Source: Alphaproteobacteria bacterium
GTDB lineage: Bacteria > Pseudomonadota > Alphaproteobacteria > Rhizobiales > Rhizobiaceae
Assembly: GCA_024280375.1 (NCBI GenBank)
Contig: JAJRQF010000061.1
Location: 1-64,000 of the forward strand
DNA: 64,000 nt
Reading direction: 5' to 3'
Under the pieces are notes generated by a model. The model was not told the origin of the DNA. It was given only the letters and a program-made list of their open reading frames with translations, and made no database searches. Below, piece by piece: positions 18,732 through 25,635 of the stretch (within the stretch, counting starts at the first letter, position 1; every line of letters starts with the position of its first letter). The translations under genes and the position numbers were made by a program.

Positions 18732-19343
18732 TCATGCCCGCGCGCTAGGCCGGGAAGATACGGATTTATACCAACGTAGCAGGTTTTCGAAATTTTCAGG
18801 AACCCGAATACGGGCAGGCTTCATAAAATCAATGGATATCATCGCGGTAATATCAGCAATGGTATATCGCTCGCCGGCTATGAATTCTCGTGTACCCAAT
18901 TCCTGATCCAGCCATTGCATAAACTCAACAGCCTTGGATTTGTTTGCCTCGCCCCATTCGGCAACCTGCGGCACCTCCCACTCTTTCATCGCCGGGTGCA
19001 GGTGTCGAAACGCATGTCCCACCGGCATCAACAGATGAAATTCAATCCGCCGTGACCACATTTCAACAATTGCCTTATCGAGCGCATCAACGCCCATAAG
19101 AGGAGGCTCAGGGTTCAATTCTTCAAAATAACGGCAAATGGCGACAGTTTCCGTGAGAATTGTTCCATCATCCAGCTCCAAAACCGGCAATCGCTGCAGC
19201 GGATTGCGCGAAGTGACCATTTCAGATTTATGTTCAAGCGCCGTCATATCCACCGGAACCAGCGGTACTTCAATTGATTTTTCAGCCAGAAAAATACGCA
19301 CCCGCCTGGGGTTTGGAGCCTGTCCGCCGTCATATAGTTTCAT
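18732..19343 (-). CDS. Glutathione S-transferase family protein
   Basis: A 203-residue soluble protein with the two-domain GST layout. The thioredoxin-like N-domain begins MKLYDGGQAPNPRRVRIFLAEKSIEV and contains NPLQRLPVLELDDGTILTETVAICRY, whose cis-Pro and Glu-Thr (ETVAI) bind glutathione. The helical C-domain ends with GERYTIADITAMISIDF, the conserved N-capping box. The substrate is unknown. It lies directly before the uracil-DNA glycosylase gene. Confidence 0.9.
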   Translation of the reverse strand: MKLYDGGQAPNPRRVRIFLAEKSIEVPLVPVDMTALEHKSEMVTSRNPLQRLPVLELDDGTILTETVAICRYFEELNPEPPLMGVDALDKAIVEMWSRRIEFHLLMPVGHAFRHLHPAMKEWEVPQVAEWGEANKSKAVEFMQWLDQELGTREFIAGERYTIADITAMISIDFMKPARIRVPENFENLLRWYKSVSSRPSARA

Positions 19344-19381
19344 TTGGATAATCCAGTTTCAAGATTGCTGAAGTAATAAGA

Positions 19382-19978
19382 TCATAACCCTGCAATGTTT
19401 TTCATCCATTGCCAAACAAAATTCATATAGGTCTCATCAATCATGCCGCTGCGTTTATTTTCACGCCGCCAATCTGAGGGAGTTTGAAACTTACCTCGCC
19501 AAATGCCAAGCCTGTTTGCGCGTGCGTAAGCCTGGTCAGCCCGGTAATCATAATAGGATACCGCCCATCCCATGCGCACCATTCTTTGGTTGAGAGAGGG
19601 CAGACTTTTGTCTTCTCCCCTCACATAGCAGGTGGCGAGCAGGCGTTGATAAATGTCTTTTTCCCACCCGTCACAGTTTAGTCGCCTACCGCGAACCATT
19701 TTTTTCAAAGCATTTGTAGATGCTATACCACAGGAATATGGCTGGTTGTTTTTGAAACATTTCTGCTTGCGTTCTGGCGCATCAATACCCTCAAGTCGAA
19801 TGGATTGTTTGGCAATTTTTACCGTATCACCATCAATAATATAGGCTTTTCCGATTGTTGGGTCCTGCGTTGCCGCATAGCGGTAAACAATGAGCACCAA
19901 CACCAACAGTATGAGAATTGTTACGACATCGACTAACAAATAGAATCTCTTTCGTCGGCTTCGATAAAATCCTGCCAA
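19382..19978 (-). CDS. Membrane-anchored staphylococcal-nuclease-like protein
   Basis: A 198-residue protein with an N-terminal membrane helix (VVTILILLVLVLIVYRY, about residues 18-34) and a thermonuclease (SNase) fold outside. Catalytic and calcium-binding residues are visible: AYIIDGDTVKIAKQSIRLEGIDAPE contains the two Asp, Arg and Glu of the active site in order (residues about 45-69), and the second arginine is in DIYQRLLATCYV. Start: TTG at 19978, supported by GGGAG six bases upstream. It diverges from the histidine kinase gene. Probably acts on nucleic acid in the periplasm; four cysteines suggest disulfides. Confidence 0.85.
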   Translation of the reverse strand: MAGFYRSRRKRFYLLVDVVTILILLVLVLIVYRYAATQDPTIGKAYIIDGDTVKIAKQSIRLEGIDAPERKQKCFKNNQPYSCGIASTNALKKMVRGRRLNCDGWEKDIYQRLLATCYVRGEDKSLPSLNQRMVRMGWAVSYYDYRADQAYARANRLGIWRGKFQTPSDWRRENKRSGMIDETYMNFVWQWMKNIAGL

Positions 19979-20094
19979 AATTGTCTCCCAAACGGGCCTC
20001 GTTAACGAATATTTCTAACTTGTGAATGATTATCAAACCAGAGCAGATTCTGTTTGTACCATCAATAATTGTCACATCTGAAGCGTTTGTATCC

Positions 20095-21666
20095 ATGAGT
20101 ATTCCGCAATCCACCGGCGCAGATAAAAATATTGTCGATCGCACCAAACGCGGCAACAGGTCTGCCCACACGGTAAACGATGTTCGAAACCGTCTAAACT
20201 CGTTTAAACCCAATGTGAAAAAGTTTGACCGTGAATTGCTTCAGGCATTTGCGCGCAATCAAATCAATGCGATTTATCTCTTTCCCTCCATAATCATGGC
20301 AGTCGGGCTGGTCAGTATAAATTGGCTCGGCACATTACTGGCGATATGCTGGATATGCGCCATGATGGTGGTGTATGGAATTTTTCTAAAAGCATCACGC
20401 AAGCTGCTCACAATTGAACTCGCCGAGATTGATTGCAATTACTGGCACCGGTTTTACAAACGAATTGTTCCGCTGATTGGCATAGGTTGGGCAATTTTAT
20501 TCATTCCGGTACAATCCGAAATAGCAATCGTGAGCATTGGCGTCATTCAATTTTCAATATTGCTATGCGTTATGGCATTCATAACAATTACATCATTCAC
20601 CCTCCGGCTCACCGCGACTATTGCCGTCGCGCCAGCAGTAATACTACTGGCCATCAGATTACTGATCGATTTTGACCCAATTTCCCTGACAATGGCAGCC
20701 GTTCTAATCAGCGCACAGGTGTTTTTTAGCATTTTGGCAAACCGGCTTTACTATAATTTGCGCACCAGTTTAAAAAATCAGGCGGAGAAAGATGAGTTGA
20801 TTGCCGAGCTCGAAACCGCAAGCGCAATATCAGATGAGGCAAGACGGCGCGCCGAGGCAGCCAATCTTGCAAAATCCCGTTTTCTGGCAACCATGAGCCA
20901 CGAACTTAGAACCCCGCTCAATGCAATTCTTGGTTTTTCCGAAATGATGGTCAAGGAGGTTCTTGGCCCGCTAGAAAACAATCATTACCGCGAATACCTC
21001 ACTGATATTCACAATTCAGGCACCCATCTACTGGCTCTCATCAACGAGATACTTGATCTATCACGGGTTGAGGCTGGTCGTTATAACCTCAACGAAGAAG
21101 CCGTATTTTTCAACGATATTGTTTCCGACTGTGAGCAACTGATCAACTTGAAGGCAAAAAACAAAAACATCACAATTTCCAAACACACCGAACAAAAACT
21201 ACCGAGAGTGTGGGCGGACGAACGGGCAATCCGGCAGGTTATCTTAAACCTGCTATCCAACGCACTTAAATTCACCCCTACCAATGGCAATATCTGGATC
21301 AAGATTGGCTGGACGGCTGGCGGTGGTCAATACGTTTCAATCCGTGACAATGGGCCTGGAATACCGGAAGAAGAAATTCCTATTGTTCTCTCATCATTTG
21401 GACAAGGCTCCATTGCCATCAAAAGTGCCGAACAGGGTACGGGCCTGGGCCTGCCCATCGTTCAAGCACTTATGGAAAAGCACGATGGCACATTCGAGTT
21501 AAAGTCAAAATTGCGCGCCGGCACTGAAGTTATCATCACCCTGCCGAGCAACAGAATTATGGAAGTAATGCCACCGGTGCCGCAGGAAAGCCCGGAGATG
21601 ACCACCCCGGAACCGAGCAAAAAAGCGCGGAACTCACTATTCAAAAGTCGAAAAAATAACGCCTGA
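20095..21666 (+). CDS. Membrane sensor histidine kinase, PdhS/PleC/DivJ-like
   Basis: A 523-residue sensor kinase. The N-terminal 45 residues are basic, followed by about six hydrophobic segments (roughly 57-97 and 125-217), a short coiled coil (EKDELIAELETASAISDEARRRAEAAN split at 231-257), then the dimerisation and phosphoacceptor box SHELRTPLNAILGFSEMM with His269. N, G1, F and G2 boxes are NLLSNALKF, DNGPGIP, SFGQGS and GTGLGLPI. The H-box sequence is that of the alphaproteobacterial PleC/DivJ/PdhS group. No response regulator is adjacent. The start is uncertain: ATG 20095 fits relatives better than 20026. Confidence 0.87.
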   Translation: MSIPQSTGADKNIVDRTKRGNRSAHTVNDVRNRLNSFKPNVKKFDRELLQAFARNQINAIYLFPSIIMAVGLVSINWLGTLLAICWICAMMVVYGIFLKASRKLLTIELAEIDCNYWHRFYKRIVPLIGIGWAILFIPVQSEIAIVSIGVIQFSILLCVMAFITITSFTLRLTATIAVAPAVILLAIRLLIDFDPISLTMAAVLISAQVFFSILANRLYYNLRTSLKNQAEKDELIAELETASAISDEARRRAEAANLAKSRFLATMSHELRTPLNAILGFSEMMVKEVLGPLENNHYREYLTDIHNSGTHLLALINEILDLSRVEAGRYNLNEEAVFFNDIVSDCEQLINLKAKNKNITISKHTEQKLPRVWADERAIRQVILNLLSNALKFTPTNGNIWIKIGWTAGGGQYVSIRDNGPGIPEEEIPIVLSSFGQGSIAIKSAEQGTGLGLPIVQALMEKHDGTFELKSKLRAGTEVIITLPSNRIMEVMPPVPQESPEMTTPEPSKKARNSLFKSRKNNA

Positions 21667-21669
21667 TTT

Positions 21670-22689
21670 CTATTGTTCTTTATTGCTGATACCGGCAGAA
21701 TCAAAAGTCGCCATACCGGAATGACAAAGTGCGGCGGCTTTCACAACGCCTGCAGCAATTGCTGCCCCTGACCCCTCGCCGAGGCGCATGCCCAAATCAA
21801 GCAATGGTTCTTTGCCAAGTTTTTTGACCGCCTTAATATGAGCAGGCTCAGCGGAAACATGACCTATCATACAATGATCCAGAGCAGTTGGGTCTGCCGC
21901 ATGTAATATTGCAGCAGCTGCCGTTGCAACAAACCCATCAATAATCACCGGTACACGCTGCATACGCCCGGCTAATATTGCTCCAGCCATTGCGGCAAAT
22001 TCACGCCCGCCAAGCCGTCGAAGCACCTCAAGCGGATCGTTAAGATGATGCTTGTGCAATTCAATCGCTTCTTCAATCACCTCGGCCTTACGCTCAACAC
22101 CGGCACTGTCTGAACCCGCACCAGGCCCTACCCAGTCTTTTGCAGTGCCACCATAAAGAGCATAAAAAATTGCCGCGGCAATGGTCGTATTGCCGATGCC
22201 CATCTCACCGATGCAGAGCAAATCGGTTCCTCCGGCAATGGCTTCCATGCCATAGGCCATAGTTGCCGCGCAGTTTTTCTCATCCATTGCAGCTTCTTTA
22301 GAAATATCACCGGTTGGAATTTCCAGCGCCAGATCAAAAACTTTCAGGCCCAAATCATAGGCTGCACAAATCTGGTTGATCGCCGCACCTCCGGCACTAA
22401 AATTAGCCACCATCTGGGCGGTTACATCAGATGGAAACGGCGAAACCCCGCGCGCCGTCACCCCATGGTTGCCGGCAAATATTGCCACAAGCGGTCGCGA
22501 AATTTCCGGCGGTCTGCCGGTCCAGCTCGCCAGCCAGATGGCGATTTCCTCCAGTCGACCAAGAGCACCGGGCGGCTTGGTCAACATCGCATCACGTTCA
22601 GCAACCTTTTGTGCTGCCGACGTATCTGGGCCGGGCATTGTGCGAATTAATTCGCGAATATCATCAAATGGAAGGCCGGATTGGGACAT
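21670..22689 (-). CDS. cobT: Nicotinate-nucleotide:dimethylbenzimidazole phosphoribosyltransferase
   Basis: CobT makes alpha-ribazole phosphate from dimethylbenzimidazole and nicotinate mononucleotide for the lower loop of cobalamin. The 339-residue protein shows TKPPGALGRLEEIAIWLA, FAGNHGVTARGVSPFPSDVT, GEMGIGNTTIAAAI, and the C-terminal DLGMRLGEGSGAA, whose Glu is the expected catalytic base. Diverges from cobS, its pathway partner; the 130-base gap between them holds no cobalamin riboswitch that I can recognise. Confidence 0.95.
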   Translation of the reverse strand: MSQSGLPFDDIRELIRTMPGPDTSAAQKVAERDAMLTKPPGALGRLEEIAIWLASWTGRPPEISRPLVAIFAGNHGVTARGVSPFPSDVTAQMVANFSAGGAAINQICAAYDLGLKVFDLALEIPTGDISKEAAMDEKNCAATMAYGMEAIAGGTDLLCIGEMGIGNTTIAAAIFYALYGGTAKDWVGPGAGSDSAGVERKAEVIEEAIELHKHHLNDPLEVLRRLGGREFAAMAGAILAGRMQRVPVIIDGFVATAAAAILHAADPTALDHCMIGHVSAEPAHIKAVKKLGKEPLLDLGMRLGEGSGAAIAAGVVKAAALCHSGMATFDSAGISNKEQ

Positions 22690-22822
22690 ATATTTCGCTC
22701 ACGATTCGTGGTTTTCTGGATTTTGACAATTAGACAGTGTAGTGGGTAAAAGCCGCCATACATGCGTCTTTGTATTGTCGCAAATGGTTAAATCAACCAA
22801 AGATCATAAGCAATCATCATTT

Positions 22823-23656
22823 ATGCCCGCAAATAACTCTATCAACAGCCTTAGACGCGATTATCTGGTCCCGACCATTTCGGCGGCTATGTTTTTGTCG
22901 CGGCTGCCGCTCAATCCTATTTTGGAACGATTGGACACTGGTGACGATAAAGATGAGGCTTCCGCAACCTTTGAAAGGACCGCAAAGTTTTTTGGACCTG
23001 CGGCGATAATTGTTTCTCTTCCGGCAGCACTAACATTTTTTGTCGCGGCAATTTTTGGGCTTAATCCAACAATATCTGCAATTCTCGCAGTCATCGCATC
23101 TGTATTAACAACAGGTGCCCTGCACGAAGACGCGCTTGCCGACATTACCGACGGGTTTGGTGGCGGCAAGGACCGGGAACAAAAACTGAAAATAATGCGC
23201 GACAGCCAGATCGGCACATTTGGCGCTTGCGCGCTTATATTGGCAATAGGCTTGCAAATCGCACTCTATGCAGAACTTGCAACTGCATTATCAACCAATG
23301 GGTTCCTGGCTGTATTGCTGGCCGCAAATGTTGCTTCCACCAGCATTATGATTTGGCCCTGGGCAATGGAACCGGCCGCAAGGAGCGACGGCGGATTATC
23401 GACAAAACTTGGCATCCCAACGCAAGAGAGCGCCAAACAGGGCTGCATAATTGGATTTTCAATGGCCGCACTTTTGCTATGGCTAGCGGCTGGTATCATC
23501 GCCGCAATTGTATCTTTGGCTGTTTGTTGGGCATTAATGCTTGGCATTACCCGGATCAGCCACGCCCAAATCGGTGGTCATACGGGGGATAGCCTTGGGG
23601 CTACCAAAAAAATATCAGAGCTTGGCCTTTTGTTGGCGCTAATAATCGCTACATAA
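22823..23656 (+). CDS. cobS: Adenosylcobinamide-GDP ribazoletransferase (cobalamin synthase)
   Basis: CobS joins adenosylcobinamide-GDP to alpha-ribazole, completing cobalamin in the inner membrane. The 277-residue protein has several membrane helices and the family motif GALHEDALADITDGFGGGKDREQKLKIMRDSQIGTFGA (spanning residues 95-132), with the acidic residues that bind magnesium. MPANNS at 22823 is the chosen start; ATGs further upstream in frame exist and lack a better ribosome site. Downstream follow the DUF1289 and aspartic-protease genes, a familiar rhizobial order. Confidence 0.93.
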   Translation: MPANNSINSLRRDYLVPTISAAMFLSRLPLNPILERLDTGDDKDEASATFERTAKFFGPAAIIVSLPAALTFFVAAIFGLNPTISAILAVIASVLTTGALHEDALADITDGFGGGKDREQKLKIMRDSQIGTFGACALILAIGLQIALYAELATALSTNGFLAVLLAANVASTSIMIWPWAMEPAARSDGGLSTKLGIPTQESAKQGCIIGFSMAALLLWLAAGIIAAIVSLAVCWALMLGITRISHAQIGGHTGDSLGATKKISELGLLLALIIAT

Positions 23657-23690
23657 TCTCCCACAACGTGATTTCAGGAAACTGGCAAAC

Positions 23691-23936
23691 ATGAATCAGA
23701 TAGAAACACCCTGCATCCTTGTTTGCGTGCTGGAACAAAAGAGCGGCCATTGCTATGGTTGCGGGCGAACCCGTGATGAAATTGCCGACTGGACCAAATA
23801 TAGCAACCAGCAGCGCACCATGCTTATGCAGGAACTCTCCACAAGAGTAGATAAACTGGAGCGCCGGCCAAAGCGCATCACCAAACGCCGTCAAATGGCA
23901 GCCAATCGCGCCGAGACCGCAAAGGGCCAATCATAA
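23691..23936 (+). CDS. DUF1289 family cysteine-rich protein
   Basis: An 81-residue soluble protein with the DUF1289 pattern: TPCILVCVLEQKSGHCYGCGRTRDEIADW, in which four cysteines (C8, C12, C21, C24) can bind iron-sulfur or zinc, followed by the conserved D-W. The C-terminal half is basic. Function unknown. It lies between cobS and the aspartic protease gene, which starts one base after its stop. Confidence 0.88.
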   Translation: MNQIETPCILVCVLEQKSGHCYGCGRTRDEIADWTKYSNQQRTMLMQELSTRVDKLERRPKRITKRRQMAANRAETAKGQS

Positions 23937-23937
23937 T

Positions 23938-24642
23938 ATGGGCAAGCCCTTTTGGATATTTATGGCGTTATTGGGCTTCGCGCTAATTGCACTGATTATC
24001 AATCACGATCAAGGCACCATATTGGGGATGGAAAACAACCAGTTTGGTGGTGCCGTTTATATGGGTATCTGGGGCGCACTGCTTGCGGCAGGTATTATGG
24101 GCCGTGGCATGAAATTTGGTGACGTCGCTCGCCAATTGATGATCTGGACCGTCATAATCCTCACCCTGATGGTCGCCTATTTATTTCGTTATGATGCGCA
24201 GGATATTGCCAGTCGGATAACCGGCGGCCTGTTACCCGGCAGCCCAATTTCACGCGTTGGCGATGACGGACGCCAAAAGGTAACGCTTATTCGCTCCAAT
24301 TCCGGGCACTTTGAGGTTCGCGCTTCAATCAATGGAAATCCTGTGCGATTTTTGCTTGATACGGGCGCCAGCAGCGTGGTGTTGAGCTATAAGGATGCAA
24401 TCCGTATCGGCATTGATCCCAACAGACTTTCCTTCACCGTACCGGTTTCAACCGCCAATGGCCGGGCAATGGCGGCAAACGCCCGCATTGATGTTATGGC
24501 AATCGGCTCGATCAGCCGCTCTGACCAGTCCGTACTGGTTTCAGCGCCCGGCGCGTTGAGCGGCAATCTGCTTGGCATGAGTTTCCTTGGAACGCTTTCC
24601 TCCTATGAGGTGCGCGGCGATCGGATGATCTTGCGGGATTAG
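23938..24642 (+). CDS. Membrane retropepsin-like aspartic protease, TIGR02281 type
   Basis: A 234-residue protein with three N-terminal hydrophobic segments (about 5-22, 38-55 and 68-86) and a C-terminal retroviral-type aspartic protease domain. The catalytic motif is FLLDTGASSVVLS at about residues 138-150 (D-T-G-A), and the flap/substrate region includes VSTANGRAMAA. As in retropepsins the single Asp motif implies a dimer. The fold end GNLLGMSFLGTLSSYEVRGDRMIL is typical. The substrate is unknown. It follows DUF1289 with one base between stop and start. Confidence 0.88.
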   Translation: MGKPFWIFMALLGFALIALIINHDQGTILGMENNQFGGAVYMGIWGALLAAGIMGRGMKFGDVARQLMIWTVIILTLMVAYLFRYDAQDIASRITGGLLPGSPISRVGDDGRQKVTLIRSNSGHFEVRASINGNPVRFLLDTGASSVVLSYKDAIRIGIDPNRLSFTVPVSTANGRAMAANARIDVMAIGSISRSDQSVLVSAPGALSGNLLGMSFLGTLSSYEVRGDRMILRD

Positions 24643-24672
24643 CAAACTCCCAAAACAAATTGGCACTTAAAT

Positions 24673-24692
24673 ATCAGGTGTGCGCACCTGAT
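24673..24692. repeat. Inverted repeat after the aspartic protease gene
   Basis: ATCAGGTG-TGCG-CACCTGAT: a perfect 8 bp stem with a four-base loop, 31 bases after the protease stop. A T-run (TTTTTT) follows 12 bases later, too far for a classical terminator, but a weak terminator remains possible. It could equally be an operator for the next gene, although that gene has its own better candidate site. Confidence 0.4.
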
Positions 24693-24745
24693 CAAATAGC
24701 CTGCTTTTTTATCCAATCATTAAAAATTCTTAATGCGGCAATGCA

Positions 24746-24776
24746 TTGACCCTCCACCCACAGGAAGGGCCAGAGT
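24746..24776 (+). promoter_or_regulatory. CueR/HmrR-like copper-type MerR promoter and operator
   Basis: A -35 box TTGACC (24746-24751) and a -10 box CAGAGT (24771-24776) are separated by 19 bases, the stretched spacing typical of MerR-family promoters. Within the spacer lies ACCCTCC-N7-GGAAGGG (24749-24769), matching in layout the ACCTTCC-N7-GGAAGGT sites of CueR-controlled copA promoters. It points at the Met-rich gene 69 bases downstream. Known: CueR/HmrR sense Cu(I). Inferred: that such a regulator, not encoded here, acts at this site. Confidence 0.6.
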
Positions 24777-24844
24777 CCAACCACCTGATGATTTTGGTCG
24801 GGTTATAACATTCACAGAATCAAAAGTTTGAAGGATCAACTCTC

Positions 24845-25366
24845 ATGACAAAACGATCAGTTCAGAATGCAGCCGCAGTTTTGGTTATCGCGTTATTCAT
24901 ACCGCTTGCAACATCCGCCAGTGCTCAACAAAGCGAAACCATGGGCCAGGATAATGGCATGAAACAGTCGGGCGAGATGAACAAGCAGGGCAATGGTGCC
25001 GGAATGAATAAAGGCATGAAAAAAGGTATGAAAAAGGGAATGGGTCAAGGTATGGGCCACGGAATGGGCCACGGGATGGGCAAGGGTTCCATGATGAAGA
25101 TGCAAGGCATGATGAAAATGCGCAAAAAAATGATGGGCAAAATGTTTATGGTTCGCAAAAAGCCCTATTCCAATGCCGACATCAAGCGCATGGTTGATGG
25201 GCGTCTGGCAAAGCACGGATTTTCAAATCTCATGGCAGGTGACGTTGCCGATGGCACAGAGGGCAAGCCCGGCACGGCAATTGTCAATGTGGTCTCTCCC
25301 AAGGGGGAATTCCTGTTCAAGGTCGAAGTCAACCGCAAAAACGGTATGGCTGGAATTGTTGAATAG
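24845..25366 (+). CDS. Exported Met/His-rich protein with C-terminal PepSY-like domain, probable copper binder
   Basis: A 173-residue protein. Residues 1-27 are a signal peptide (cleavage near ASA-QQ). Residues 33-102 contain 20 methionines, including seven tandem tetrapeptides of form G-M-x-x at 53-80 (GMNK, GMKK, GMKK, GMGQ, GMGH, GMGH, GMGK), then MMKMQGMMKM. Met-rich runs with interspersed His are typical of periplasmic Cu(I) binders. Residues 107-173 (PYSNADIKRMVDGRLAKHG, then a beta-rich stretch) resemble small PepSY-like domains. AAGGA lies 9 bases before the ATG. A CueR-like promoter precedes it. Copper binding is inferred from composition and promoter, not from a named family. Confidence 0.72.
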   Translation: MTKRSVQNAAAVLVIALFIPLATSASAQQSETMGQDNGMKQSGEMNKQGNGAGMNKGMKKGMKKGMGQGMGHGMGHGMGKGSMMKMQGMMKMRKKMMGKMFMVRKKPYSNADIKRMVDGRLAKHGFSNLMAGDVADGTEGKPGTAIVNVVSPKGEFLFKVEVNRKNGMAGIVE

Positions 25367-25383
25367 CACGAAGGAATTTCACC

Positions 25384-25635
25384 TAGAGTGCTTCCATGTT
25401 TACATGGGAGCACTCAAGTCGCGCAGAGCGACCCGATGCTAATGCATCGCACTCGCGTAGGCCGAGGCAACGCCTCGAGCAGCCGTGAGCGGATATTGTT
25501 TAGAGTGTTTACATGGGAGCACTCAAGTCGCGCAGAGCGACACGATGCTAATGCATCGCACTCGCGTAGGCCGAGGCAACGCCTCGAGTAGCCGTGAGCG
25601 GATATTGTTTAGAGTGTTTACATGGGAGCACTCTA
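25384..25635. mobile_element. MITE-like element, 252 bp, with 15 bp terminal inverted repeats
   Basis: The left end TAGAGTGCTTCCATG (25384-25398) and the right end CATGGGAGCACTCTA (25621-25635) are inverted repeats, 14 of 15 matching. Both ends carry TA, as in elements moved by IS630/Tc1-mariner transposases that duplicate a TA target. Inside is a 109 bp unit repeated in tandem, rich in small hairpins. No open frame codes for a transposase. The right end overlaps the last codon (stop) of mfd. That it is mobile is inference; a second genomic copy would be needed to prove it. Confidence 0.6.
25399..25632. repeat. Two tandem 109 bp hairpin-rich units plus a partial third
   Basis: Units begin TTTACATGGGAGCACTC at 25399, 25508 and 25617; the third is only the terminal 16 bases or so. 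The two full copies differ by a few single bases (for example GCGACC versus GCGACA, and CTCGAGC versus CTCGAGT). Each contains the stems GTCGC/GCGAC, GATGC/GCATC and CGAGGC/GCCTCG, and an outer CTCGCG/CGTGAG pairing around the last, giving a multi-arm folded structure if transcribed. The period is 109 exactly in both steps. Confidence 0.85.

Noticed and set aside
22690-22822. Possible cobalamin riboswitch between cobT and cobS
   Set aside because: I looked for the conserved B12-box and found no match; the gap is also short for a full riboswitch.
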